Source: DATKGW01 sp035510605
Lineage (GTDB): Bacteria > Patescibacteriota > Saccharimonadia > Saccharimonadales > CAIOMD01
Reading direction: 5' to 3'
Assembly (NCBI GenBank): GCA_035510605.1
Contig: DATKGW010000012.1
Coordinates: 1 to 64,000, forward strand
DNA: 64,000 nt
Part shown: piece after piece, positions 22,693 through 32,000 of the stretch
Layout of the letters: each line of letters starts with the position of its first letter
How positions within the stretch are numbered: position 1 is the first letter of the stretch
Made by a program: the position numbers and the translations under genes
The notes under the pieces: generated by a model
Database searches by the model: none
What the model was told of the DNA's origin: nothing
The model's input: only the letters and a program-made list of their open reading frames with translations

Positions 22693-22971
22693 TTAACTTA
22701 TTTTTAGCACAAAACCTATAGGAGCAATAAAACTTAAAACGGTAGCAATCAAAAGTACGGCGTATTCAATTTTTCGATCTATTTGAAAATGTTCATGAGC
22801 CACCAATAAAATACCAAAAACCAAGCCAACTGGAATTGGCACACTGTTTATTTTGCTAAATTGTAACCACAAACAACCTAACACAAAATACAAAATGACT
22901 TTTAAGAAGAACAAGGTATCTTTTTCTGTTGATGGTGATTTACGTTTTGAAGCAATTTTAATATTTGCCAT
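22693..22971 (-). CDS. Small hydrophobic membrane protein
   Basis: A 92-residue protein (from the ATG at 22971) with a basic N-terminus (MANIKIASKRK) and three hydrophobic segments at about 17-37, 42-58 and 68-90. The family is not recognised. A longer TTG-started form (to 23001) is possible. It lies in the 1.6-kb block that separates rpsJ from rplC. No SD is visible. Confidence 0.55.
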   Translation of the reverse strand: MANIKIASKRKSPSTEKDTLFFLKVILYFVLGCLWLQFSKINSVPIPVGLVFGILLVAHEHFQIDRKIEYAVLLIATVLSFIAPIGFVLKIS

Positions 22972-23039
22972 ATTGCTTATGCTAACATGTTCGACAATCA
23001 AAAACCTAAATTTCGTTTATATCTTATGTCGTAATATAT

Positions 23040-23477
23040 TTAAGCACTAAAGGTGCCCACAAGTTCGGCAGCTTTTATGATGTGATCTTCTATCGCTTCA
23101 TCCAATTCATAACGTGAAGAATCAAGCGGTAGATCCATCAATATATCTAAAGCATAAGCAATAAAAATATAGTGATGTATGCCACTTGGTGGAGCCGGCC
23201 CATCCCAATGATTATTGCCTAGGTCATTTTGCCCTTCTATAGCTTCTGGCGGTAATTCATTTTGCCTAATCGTAGTTGAATCCGGCGAAAGATTCCAAAA
23301 TAACCAGTGCGTAAAATCACCGCTCGGCGCGTCCGGATCATGCACGATTACTGCCAAACTTACAGCCGCATCGGGCACATCACTAATAGATAACGGTGGG
23401 CTTTCATTACCGCCTTTAATCGAGTATATATCAGGTATTGGTTGTGTATCCTTAAAAGCTGAGCTGGAAAGTTTCAT
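23040..23477 (-). CDS. PEBP / YbhB-YbcL family protein (Raf kinase inhibitor-like)
   Basis: A 145-residue phosphatidylethanolamine-binding-protein fold. Diagnostic segments are GGNESPPLSISDVP, the anion-pocket motif VHDPDAPSGDFTHWLFWN (residues 44-61) and the GPAPPSGIHHYIFIAYALD turn (about 93-111). Bacterial members are cytosolic or periplasmic and of uncertain function. The start has a good AAGGAG site. It is probably co-transcribed with the DUF3467-like gene upstream. Confidence 0.9.
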   Translation of the reverse strand: MKLSSSAFKDTQPIPDIYSIKGGNESPPLSISDVPDAAVSLAVIVHDPDAPSGDFTHWLFWNLSPDSTTIRQNELPPEAIEGQNDLGNNHWDGPAPPSGIHHYIFIAYALDILMDLPLDSSRYELDEAIEDHIIKAAELVGTFSA

Positions 23478-23558
23478 ACTGATACTCCTTTATTCACACT
23501 AATATGTTTAATAGTAATACTCAAATCATAGTCCGTACTATTAGAATAAATACACAGC

Positions 23559-23801
23559 TTAAACTTCGAATTTTTCGATATGGTCATTTAGATTTTTTAG
23601 AAACTCTTTGGCCTGAGCGCGAGTTAAAGCAACCCTGGCTACGATATTTTTATTGGATCCGCCCGGGAAATCCTGAAAAAAGTTAAAGCTCACAATATGT
23701 TCGTTTGATGTTATCAAGTATCCGTCCGCCATATATAAAGGCGTCTGGTCTGGGTTCATGGTAAAGTTAATTTTTTGTTCCTGTTGATCATCATCGTCCA
23801 T
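23559..23801 (-). CDS. DUF3467-like small protein
   Basis: An 80-residue acidic protein. It resembles DUF3467: an N-terminal acidic stretch, a central beta region (YLITSNEHIVSFNFFQDFPG) and a C-terminal ARVALTRAQAKEFLKNLNDHIEKFE, which matches the family's habit of ending in a helix after a conserved Arg-rich strand. Function is unknown. It has an AAAGGA site and an extended -10 (TGTTATAGT near 23850). Confidence 0.6.
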   Translation of the reverse strand: MDDDDQQEQKINFTMNPDQTPLYMADGYLITSNEHIVSFNFFQDFPGGSNKNIVARVALTRAQAKEFLKNLNDHIEKFEV

Positions 23802-23883
23802 TATTAATCCTTTCTTTATTTAATATTTCAATTGCATTTGCATAAGCTTACTATAACAAATAGATGAATAGCATTCTCTATCT

Positions 23884-23912
23884 AAAAAACCGCTCAATTT
23901 TGGAGCGGTTTT
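23884..23912 (-). terminator. Rho-independent terminator after rpsJ
   Basis: AAAACCGCTC (23886-23895) pairs with GAGCGGTTTT (23903-23912) around a 7-nt loop. On the minus strand the stem runs into six T residues. It ends the rpoB-rpoC-str-tuf-rpsJ transcript 27 nt past the rpsJ stop and cleanly separates it from the following small genes. Confidence 0.85.
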
Positions 23913-23938
23913 AAACGGCTTCTCGGTAAGTATTTTAC

Positions 23939-24289
23939 TTACATTTTAATTTCAGCGTCGCAGCCAGCCGGCAAACTCAAATTCATAAGACTATCAACTG
24001 TCTTAGGTGTTGGATCGGTGATATCTATCAACCGTTTGTGCACACGCATTTCGAACTGCTCGCGGCCTTTTTTATAGACATGCGGGCTTTTTACAACAGT
24101 GTATACAGTTTTACGAGTTGGCAGTGGTATCGGCCCGGCAATTGTGGCACCGGTACGCAAAGCCGTATCGACAATTTGCTTTGCTGATTGATCAATTACT
24201 TTATGGTCATAAGCCTTTAAGCGGATACGGATGCGCTGTTTGGGTGTAACATCTGCTGCAGGGTTTTCTTTGGAAGGTGCGTCTGCCAT
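23939..24289 (-). CDS. rpsJ: 30S ribosomal protein S10
   Basis: A 116-residue S10, also an antitermination partner of NusB (NusE) in other bacteria. IRIRLKAYDHKVIDQSAKQIVDTALRTGATIAGPIPLPTRK is in near-consensus form, and FEMRVHKRLIDITDPTPKTVDSLMNLSLPAGCDAEIK closes it. A ~17-residue N-terminal extension is present. It follows tuf and is separated from rplC by a terminator and three small genes. Confidence 0.97.
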   Translation of the reverse strand: MADAPSKENPAADVTPKQRIRIRLKAYDHKVIDQSAKQIVDTALRTGATIAGPIPLPTRKTVYTVVKSPHVYKKGREQFEMRVHKRLIDITDPTPKTVDSLMNLSLPAGCDAEIKM

Positions 24290-24309
24290 ATTTAGTTAAT
24301 TTCCCTTAC

Positions 24310-25494
24310 CTACTTTGATATCTTAGTAACAACTCCTGCGCCAACCGTTCGGCCACCCTCACGAATAGCAAAACGGGTACCTTGTTCCATAGCGATTGGT
24401 GATAGTAATTTTACTTTAAAGGTAATGGTGTCACCGGGCATGACCATTTCTTTATCGGCAGGTAATTCAACTTCGCCAGTTACATCAGTAGTTTGAAAAT
24501 AGAATTGCGGTTTGTAACCTTTGAAAAATGGAGTGTGACGGCCACCTTCTTCTTTTGTCAGGATATAAACTTCACCGTCAAATTCTGTGTGTGGAGTAAT
24601 AGAACCGGGTTTGCAAAGTACTTGTCCGCGTTCGATATCTTCGCGTTCAATACCTCGGAGCAATACACCAACGTTATCGCCGGCTTGGCCTTGATCAAGG
24701 CTCTTTTTGAACATTTCCACACCGGTAACGACAGTCTTTTTAGTCGGGCGGATACCGACGATTTCAACATCGTCGTTGACCTTTACAATCCCTTGGTCGA
24801 TACGGCCTGTGGCGACTGTGCCACGACCTTTGATGCTAAAGACGTCTTCTATGGCCATTCTGAATGGTTTTTCTAAATCTCGTTTTGGCTCCGGGATATA
24901 ATCATCCATAGCTTTAACGAGTTCCATAATTGAATCTTCATCTTCTTTACTGCCCTCTAGGGCTTTGGTGGCAGATCCGCGGATGATCGGGCAGTTACGG
25001 TCAAAGCCGTTCTTTTCTAGCAGTTCACGGATTTCTTCTTCGACCAGTTCGACAAGTTCTTTGTCAGCTAGGTCCATTTTGTTTAGATAAACAAGAATTG
25101 ATGGCACGTTAACCTGACGAGCCAAAAGCACATGCTCACGAGTCTGTGGCATAGGGCCGTCGGCAGCAGATACTACCAAAATAGCACCGTCAATCTGGGC
25201 GGCACCGGTAATCATGTTTTTAACATAGTCGGCATGGCCTGGCATATCAACGTGAGCATAGTGGCGCTTTTCTGTCTCATATTCTTCGTGTGAAGTAGCA
25301 ATGGTAATACCACGCGCTTTTTCTTCTGGCGCGTTGTCTATTTGATCAAAAGATACTGGTTTGTTAATCGGGCTTGGTAATCTTTTTGATAAAACTAAAG
25401 TGATAGCCGAAGTAAGTGTGGTCTTGCCGTGGTCAACATGACCCATGGTGCCAACATTTACGTGGGGCTTACTGCGATCAAATTTGTCTGCCAT
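24310..25494 (-). CDS. tuf: Elongation factor Tu
   Basis: A 394-residue GTPase delivering aminoacyl-tRNA to the ribosome. G1 is GHVDHGKTT (residues 18-26), G2 includes RGITI, G3 DMPGHADY, G4 NKMD and G5 near RGSATKAL. Domains 2 and 3 follow with the GRGTVATGRI segment. The start has AAGGAG. A dedicated promoter lies upstream, so it can be expressed apart from fusA. Confidence 0.98.
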   Translation of the reverse strand: MADKFDRSKPHVNVGTMGHVDHGKTTLTSAITLVLSKRLPSPINKPVSFDQIDNAPEEKARGITIATSHEEYETEKRHYAHVDMPGHADYVKNMITGAAQIDGAILVVSAADGPMPQTREHVLLARQVNVPSILVYLNKMDLADKELVELVEEEIRELLEKNGFDRNCPIIRGSATKALEGSKEDEDSIMELVKAMDDYIPEPKRDLEKPFRMAIEDVFSIKGRGTVATGRIDQGIVKVNDDVEIVGIRPTKKTVVTGVEMFKKSLDQGQAGDNVGVLLRGIEREDIERGQVLCKPGSITPHTEFDGEVYILTKEEGGRHTPFFKGYKPQFYFQTTDVTGEVELPADKEMVMPGDTITFKVKLLSPIAMEQGTRFAIREGGRTVGAGVVTKISK

Positions 25495-25564
25495 TTGTTC
25501 TCCTTAAATATCTAGTTGCTTTTTTTAATCGTTAGAGCACTCACTCTCACGAGCATACCAGGGC

Positions 25565-25594
25565 ATTGTACCTAATTATCACCCTGTTTGTAAA
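25565..25594 (-). promoter_or_regulatory. Promoter of tuf
   Basis: On the minus strand TTTACA (25594-25589), 18-nt spacer, TACAAT (25570-25565). Transcription would start about 60 nt before the tuf start codon. The leader contains a short AGAG/CTCT hairpin. Confidence 0.6.
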
Positions 25595-25615
25595 GAAGTA
25601 TATTATCGAAAACGC

Positions 25616-27703
25616 TTATTTGGCATTTTTGGCAATTATAGCCTCGGCCACATGATTAGGTACATCAGCATAATGATCTAACTCCATAGACGAGCTAGCT
25701 CGGCCTTTGGTGTTAGAACGAAGCGTAGTGGTGTAACCAAACATCTCACCCAATGGTACGAAAGCAGTAATTTCTTTGATTCCGGCTGATAGATCTTCCA
25801 TACTCTCGATACGTCCGCGTTTACTATTAAGATCGCCGATTACATCACCCATATATTCTTCGGGAGTAACAACAACCAGTTTCATAATCGGTTCGAGTAA
25901 TACCGGGCTGGCTTTTTTGACACCGTCTTGCAAAGCCATACTGGCGGCTATTTTAAAGGCCATCTCGGACGAGTCGACTTCGTGGAAACTACCGTAATAT
26001 AACTCAACCTTAACATCAACAACCGGATAACCGGCCAATACACCATTAGCTAAAGCTTCTTCTACGCCGGCTTTGACAGCCGGTATATATTCACTCGGTA
26101 TAACACCACCCTTGATAGAATTTATAAACTCAAAGCCCTTACCGGCTTCATTTTGAGACAAGCGCAGCCAGACATCACCATATTGGCCGCGACCGCCGGA
26201 TTGGCGAATATACTTACCTTGCATTTCGACACCATCTTTTCGGATAGTCTCGCGGTAGGCAACTTGTGGAGCTCCAACATTTGCCTCGACACCGAATTCG
26301 CGCTTCATACGGTCAACAATTATCTCTAAATGAAGCTCACCCATACCGCTGATAATGGTTTGGCCGGTTTCGTGGTCTACTTTAATTCTAAAGGTTGGGT
26401 CTTCTTCGGCCAGACGCTGCAAAGCGAGGCTCATCTTTTCTTGGTCGGCTTTTGTGGCCGGTTCGATAGCAATACTGACTGGAGGTTCGGGGAAGGTAAT
26501 GCTTTCCAGAACAATCGGGTGAGCCGTATCGCACAACGTATTACCGGTTGTCGTACCTTTAAGGCCGACAATGGCGGCAATATCACCGGCGGTAACCTCT
26601 GTGACATCTTCCCTCTTATCAGCGTGCATTCTGACAATCCTACCTACCCTTTCTTTCTCCCCTGTTGAGCTATTTAGGATATAACTGCCGGCTAAAACTT
26701 TGCCGGAATAAGCTCTAAAATAAGCTAGTTTACCGACAAATTGGTCGGTTGCAATCTTAAAGGCTAGTGCGGCAAATGGTTCGTCTTCTGACGGTTTACG
26801 TTCGATTTCATCACCGGTTTTAGGGTGTGTACCCCAGGCGCTTTCCCGATCTAGTGGGCTAGGTAAAAGATCTACCACCATATCTAGTACCTTCTCGACA
26901 ATGACGCCACGGCCATCGCCACCGCTAACGGCAAAAAACTTACCACTTAAAACTGCAGCTCTGATAGCTTGGGTAATTTCGGCCGGTGTTAAACCTTCTT
27001 CACCAACTTCAAGATATTTTTCCAATAATTTTTCGTCTTCGGTAATGGCATTCTCCACCAGCAAACTACGGTATTTTTTAACCTTATCTTGCATATCGGC
27101 TGGAATTTCGATTTCTTCAAGCTCGTGATCGGTAAACTCTTTGTAAGTGTAAGCTTTTAGGTTCACTAGATCGACAAGGCCATTGATGCCCTGTTCAAAC
27201 CCGATAGGCAGATGAACCGGGAAAGCATGCTTAGTTAAACGATTGTGGATGCTATCTAGAGACTTATAGAAATCACCGCCGGTCTGGTTAATCTTATTAA
27301 TAAAACAGATACGGGGAACTTTATATTTATCTGCTTGGCGCCAAACCGTTTCGCTTTGGCTCTCAACACCCATTTTGCCATCAAAAACCACCACAGCGCC
27401 ATCAAGTACTCGCAGAGAACGTTCGACTTCGACTGTAAAATCGATATGGCCTGGCGTGTCTATAATATTTATCTGATGATCACGCCAAAAACAGGTTACA
27501 GCCGCCGATACGATGGTAATTCCGCGTTCGCGCTCTTGGGCCATCCAGTCGGTAGTCGTTTCGCCTTCGTGTACAGCCCCGATTTTGTGCTTTAATCCTG
27601 TTCGATACAAGATACCCTCGGTAACGGTAGTTTTACCGGCATCAATATGGGCAATTATGCCAATATTACGTAATTTATCCAATGGGTATTTCTTATTTGC
27701 CAT
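25616..27703 (-). CDS. fusA: Elongation factor G
   Basis: A 695-residue translocation GTPase. G1 AHIDAGKTT (about 17-25), the switch I RGITI, DTPGHIDFT and NKINQTGGDF are visible in the G domain. Domains II-V follow, with ERKPSEDEPFAALAFKIATD (II), EDPTFRIKVDHETGQTIISGMGELHLE (III), QYGDVWL (IV) and the C-terminal LLEPIMKLVVVTPEEYMGDVIGDLNSKRG. Length is typical. Confidence 0.98.
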   Translation of the reverse strand: MANKKYPLDKLRNIGIIAHIDAGKTTVTEGILYRTGLKHKIGAVHEGETTTDWMAQERERGITIVSAAVTCFWRDHQINIIDTPGHIDFTVEVERSLRVLDGAVVVFDGKMGVESQSETVWRQADKYKVPRICFINKINQTGGDFYKSLDSIHNRLTKHAFPVHLPIGFEQGINGLVDLVNLKAYTYKEFTDHELEEIEIPADMQDKVKKYRSLLVENAITEDEKLLEKYLEVGEEGLTPAEITQAIRAAVLSGKFFAVSGGDGRGVIVEKVLDMVVDLLPSPLDRESAWGTHPKTGDEIERKPSEDEPFAALAFKIATDQFVGKLAYFRAYSGKVLAGSYILNSSTGEKERVGRIVRMHADKREDVTEVTAGDIAAIVGLKGTTTGNTLCDTAHPIVLESITFPEPPVSIAIEPATKADQEKMSLALQRLAEEDPTFRIKVDHETGQTIISGMGELHLEIIVDRMKREFGVEANVGAPQVAYRETIRKDGVEMQGKYIRQSGGRGQYGDVWLRLSQNEAGKGFEFINSIKGGVIPSEYIPAVKAGVEEALANGVLAGYPVVDVKVELYYGSFHEVDSSEMAFKIAASMALQDGVKKASPVLLEPIMKLVVVTPEEYMGDVIGDLNSKRGRIESMEDLSAGIKEITAFVPLGEMFGYTTTLRSNTKGRASSSMELDHYADVPNHVAEAIIAKNAK

Positions 27704-27705
27704 TC

Positions 27706-28044
27706 TTACCTTTCTACACTATTTTGTTTATGATTTCTCTTTACCATAACAGCATAAATTGCATTCATTACCAGCAATTCGTCATCGTTTAGATCTTCCA
27801 TAGATTCAACCATGAATGTTCTATTATCCGGGGCACCAATATAAACATGATTACCTTCATTAGCCGGTTTCCACCAAGGTATACAGGCCCTAAAGGAAAT
27901 TTCTGCTTCCGCTCCATGCAGATCCGCATAAAATTGTCTTCCAGCTCCATCAAATTGACCTTCCAAAACCTCCGGATGCCCGAATAATGGTAACTCCGGG
28001 AATAGTCCTTCTGTAGTAATTATTATCTGCTCTTTTTCTATCAA
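27706..28044 (-). CDS. Unknown small protein inside the str operon
   Basis: A 112-residue acidic protein of unrecognised family between rpsG and fusA. It has no signal peptide or membrane segment; PWWKPANEG and a C-terminal helix LNDDELLVMNAIYAVMVKRNHKQ stand out. The TTG start at 28044 has a textbook AGGAG site 7 nt upstream, set inside the end of rpsG, and its stop is 2 nt from fusA, so it is a real operon member. In most bacteria nothing lies between rpsG and fusA. Function unknown. Confidence 0.75.
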   Translation of the reverse strand: MIEKEQIIITTEGLFPELPLFGHPEVLEGQFDGAGRQFYADLHGAEAEISFRACIPWWKPANEGNHVYIGAPDNRTFMVESMEDLNDDELLVMNAIYAVMVKRNHKQNSVER

Positions 28045-28047
28045 TTT

Positions 28048-28527
28048 TTAGCTCCTGGCGAAGTGGGCAAAGGCCCGGTTTGCTTCGGCCATTTTATGTG
28101 CATCTTCTCGTTTTTTAACTGCGGCACCTGTGCCATTGCAGGCATCGACAATTTCGGCGGCGATTCTATCAACCATTGGCATACCGGCACGCGCTCTGGC
28201 AGCCGCTACAAACCACATTAAAGTTAAGTGGCTTTGGCGCTGGCCATGAACCTCAAACGGGATTTGATAGTTAGCTCCACCCACACGTCTTGAGCGGGTT
28301 TCAACAGATGGTTTCACATTATCTAAAGCCTTATTTAAGACTTCAAGCGGGTTATCACTTTTAAGCTTTTTAGCGGCTTTTTCCATTGCTTCATATACAA
28401 TTCGCTCAGCCAATTGCTTTTTACCGTTTAACATTACCCGATTGATTAACCTAGATACCCGGACGTTATTGTAAACCCGGTCAGGTGCTATTTCTCTGAC
28501 TAAACTCTTAGTTTTCTTGCGTGGCAT
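28048..28527 (-). CDS. rpsG: 30S ribosomal protein S7
   Basis: A 159-residue S7, organiser of the 30S head. MPRKKTKSLVREIAPDRVYNN, LINRVMLNGKKQLAERIVYEAME and the RRVGGANYQIPFEV loop are diagnostic, and FAHFARS ends it. The start at 28527 has AAGGAG at good distance and matches the MPRK start of the family. Confidence 0.97.
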   Translation of the reverse strand: MPRKKTKSLVREIAPDRVYNNVRVSRLINRVMLNGKKQLAERIVYEAMEKAAKKLKSDNPLEVLNKALDNVKPSVETRSRRVGGANYQIPFEVHGQRQSHLTLMWFVAAARARAGMPMVDRIAAEIVDACNGTGAAVKKREDAHKMAEANRAFAHFARS

Positions 28528-28601
28528 TTCTGTACTCCTTATTACTTCGGCGTTCTCTCCCGCCATTGGGCGGGCCAGTCACTGAAGCCACTTAATTTAT
28601 C

Positions 28602-29009
28602 TTATGCTTTCTTTGCGCCGTATTTACTTCGGCCCTTCTTGCGATTATTAACACCCTGTAGATCTAAACTGCCTCTAACAATATGATATCTAACGCCAGG
28701 GAGATCAGGCACACGGCCGCCTCTTAGTAAAACCACAGCGTGTTCTTGCAAGTTGTGGCCTTCGCCACCAATATAAGCCCAAACTTCATAGCCGTTAGTT
28801 AAACGAACACGCGCCACCTTGCGTAAAGCCGAGTTAGGTTTTTTAGGTGTTTTGGTAGTCACTTTTACGCAGACACCTCTTTTAAAAGGCGATGGTTTTT
28901 CGTAGATAGTTGTTTTTAGACTATTAGTTACCCGCATCAAAGCCGGTGATCGGCTCTTGGCATGGCTGCTTTTTCGTGGTTTGTTGATTAATTGGTTAAT
29001 AGTCGGCAT
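28602..29009 (-). CDS. rpsL: 30S ribosomal protein S12
   Basis: A 135-residue S12 at the decoding centre. MPTINQLINKPRK opens it, and KPNSALRKVARVRLTNG and GRVPDLPGVRYHIVRG (the streptomycin-related loops) are intact, so residues at the classical resistance positions are Lys. The segment between PRKSSHAKSRSPAL and SPFKRGVC is about 10 residues longer than in E. coli. It follows rpoC after 22 nt. Confidence 0.96.
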   Translation of the reverse strand: MPTINQLINKPRKSSHAKSRSPALMRVTNSLKTTIYEKPSPFKRGVCVKVTTKTPKKPNSALRKVARVRLTNGYEVWAYIGGEGHNLQEHAVVLLRGGRVPDLPGVRYHIVRGSLDLQGVNNRKKGRSKYGAKKA

Positions 29010-29031
29010 ACGGATTCTTATTTAAACAGAA

Positions 29032-32000
29032 TTAATCTTCTGCGTCAACGGCCTCTTCTTCGTCTTCTGCTTGATAGCCGGTACCGACCGGGATTTTACG
29101 GCCTAAGATGACGTTCTCTTTCAAGCCATAAAGTTTATCAACTTTGCCACTTGTGGCAGCAGCTATTAATACTCGAGTTGTGTCTTGGAAACTGGCAGCA
29201 CTCAAGAAACTATCTGCCCATGTTGAGACTTTGGTGATACCAAGCAATAACTGGCTATATAACGCCGGTTTTTGACCTTTATCGACCAAGTTCTGGTTGG
29301 CTTCAACTACAGCCGCACGGCTAGCAATATCACCAGTGACAAAGTCGCTATCACCAGGTTCTTCAATTGTTACCCGGCTAAACATTTGCCGAACCACGAT
29401 TTCCAAATGCTTATCGGCAATACTTTGGCCCTGTGAAGAGAATATACGGCTAACTTCGTTCATGATGTAGCGTTGTGTAGCTTCGATACCCTTAAGTCGC
29501 ATCAAATCATGCAGATTGATTGAACCACCGGTTATACGGTCACCAGCTTCAACCAAATCGCCGTCTTTTGCCTCTACCTGTTTATAACCGGGGATTTCGT
29601 ACCGCACAACAGTTTGGCTTTTGGGAGCTATAATCAAACCGGAACCTTTAATGGTAACCTTGCCGGCCATACTGGCAATGAGTGGTTCAGAACCACCCGA
29701 GCGAGCAGCTAAAACGTCACCTATAGCTACATCTTGTTCATCAGCCACACTAGGTTCACGACCTAGCAGTGGTAGTTTAAGTGATTGTTCCTCTTTGCTG
29801 GTTACCTGTATAACATAATGGTCACCATCTTCCCATGCGCTAACTGTACCAGTTACATCTGATAGATAAGCCTGGCCTTTAGGAGTGCGGGCTTCAAAAA
29901 GCTCTTCGACACGGTTCAAACCCTGGGCTGTCTCATCAGCCAGAACTGCTCCGGCACGGTGCTTAGAGTCAAGACTAAGCTGAGTGGCCGGCTCGCCAAG
30001 GCTTTGCGCTGCAATTACTCCGACCGGATAATGGTTAGCAACTAATTGGCCGGTTGCTGGATCAAGTCCGTAACTTTTACGGCTGATGCCACGGACTGTA
30101 CCACTTGAGAGAACACTCATGATTTTAATGTTTTCGAGAACACTTTTATCGATTTCTTCGGCAACTGAGCGGGTTATTAATTCGCCTTTACCAACCACTT
30201 TTTTGCCATCAATTTTTACGGTTTCAGCCGCAAAGCGACCTTCCAGTTTTTGTGAAAATGCTACTCCGGTGACTTCAGCATCTTTTCGGTAAACAGTAAA
30301 ACCTGGGTCTCGTGTTTCATCATCATCTACTGTAAATACATCTTGGCTGACATCAACCAAACGACGGGTCAGATAACCGGAATCGGCAGTTTTTAAGGCA
30401 ATGTCAATCAGGGCCTTGCGAGTACCACGGGTACCGGTAAAGTATTCCAGCGGGCTTAAACCTTGCTTATAGTTAGACTTGATCGGTAATTCAATGGCTC
30501 GGCCACTGGTGTCGGAGACTACTCCAAGCATGCCAACACAGTTCTTCATTTGGCCAATGTTGCCACGGGCGCCAGATGTTACCGCAATAGACATGGAGTT
30601 GTTTTGAGTTGCCAACTGTTCGGCCAGCTTTTGTTGGACTTGACTATCTACTTTAGTCCAATTTTCGACTGTTAATCGGAAACGCTCATCGTCGGTCATA
30701 AAACCAGATTCAAACTGATCATGAATTTCGGTAGCCCGAGCTTCACCATTATTTATTAATATGTCAACACCTTCTACCTCCGGGAAATCATCCATACCCA
30801 TAGACAGACCGGACACAGTGGCAAATTCAAACGCCAAATCTTTTAAGTTGTCGGCTATTTCGGCAGTTTTCTCCTGTCCATATTTTTCGTAAACTACCGC
30901 CATAACTTTTTGAATTTTCTTTTTGGTCATATCTTCGTTTTGAAATGGAAAATCAGTTGGAAACAGTTCGTTAAACAATAACCGTCCGAGTGTGGTAATC
31001 TGTTTATTATCGCGAAATTCAACAGTTATAGGGCTTTGTAATTTTATTGCCGCTTCGTCGTAGGCCATCAAAGCTTCATCTATACCTGTAAATGCTCGTG
31101 GAGTCTCATTAGCAAATTTGTTGAATGTCATAAAATAGGTACCTAAAACAATATCCTGTTCGATATGCAATATTGGCGAACCATCAGCTGGTTTTAAGAT
31201 ATTTTTACTTGACGCCATAATATCGCGGGCTTCAGCTTGGGCAGCATCCGATAAGGGGAGATGAACCGCCATTTGGTCACCGTCAAAGTCGGCATTAAAA
31301 CCTTTACAGGTTAATGGGTGCAGTTGGATGGCCTTGCCTTCGATTAGTCTTGGCTGGAAAGCTTGAATACCAAGTCGGTGCAACGTTGGCGCACGATTCA
31401 AAAGAACATACTTACCCTTAATTACTTCATCAAGGGCATCCCAAACGGTAATATCGCCGAGTTCAATCAATCTAGTAGCGGAACGAATGTTATGGGCATG
31501 TTCTTCGGCAATCAAATGGCCGATTACGAAAGGCTTGAACAGTTCTAAGGCCATCATCTTTGGTAGTCCACATTCATAAATTTTTAGTTCCGGGCCGGCC
31601 ACAATGACTGATCGCCCAGAATAATCCACTCGTTTACCGAGCAAATTCTGACGAAATCGGCCTTGTTTGCCTTTTAACATATCGCTAAGCGACTTTAAAC
31701 GACGACGTTGGCCGGTACTGGACACGGCACGACCGCTACGGGCGGTATTATTATCAATCAAAGCATCAACCGCTTCTTGCAACATACGCATCTCGTTACG
31801 ACGGATAACTTCCGGTGCATTAAGATCGATTAGCTTCTTTAGACGATTGTTACGATTAATGACACGACGATAAAGGTCATTTAAATCACTGGTAGCAAAA
31901 CGGCCACCGGTTAATTGAACCATAGGTCGGAGGTCTGGAGGAATCACCGGTAAAATTGATAAGCACATACTGGTTGGTTGAATACCGGCCCGCAGCATGC

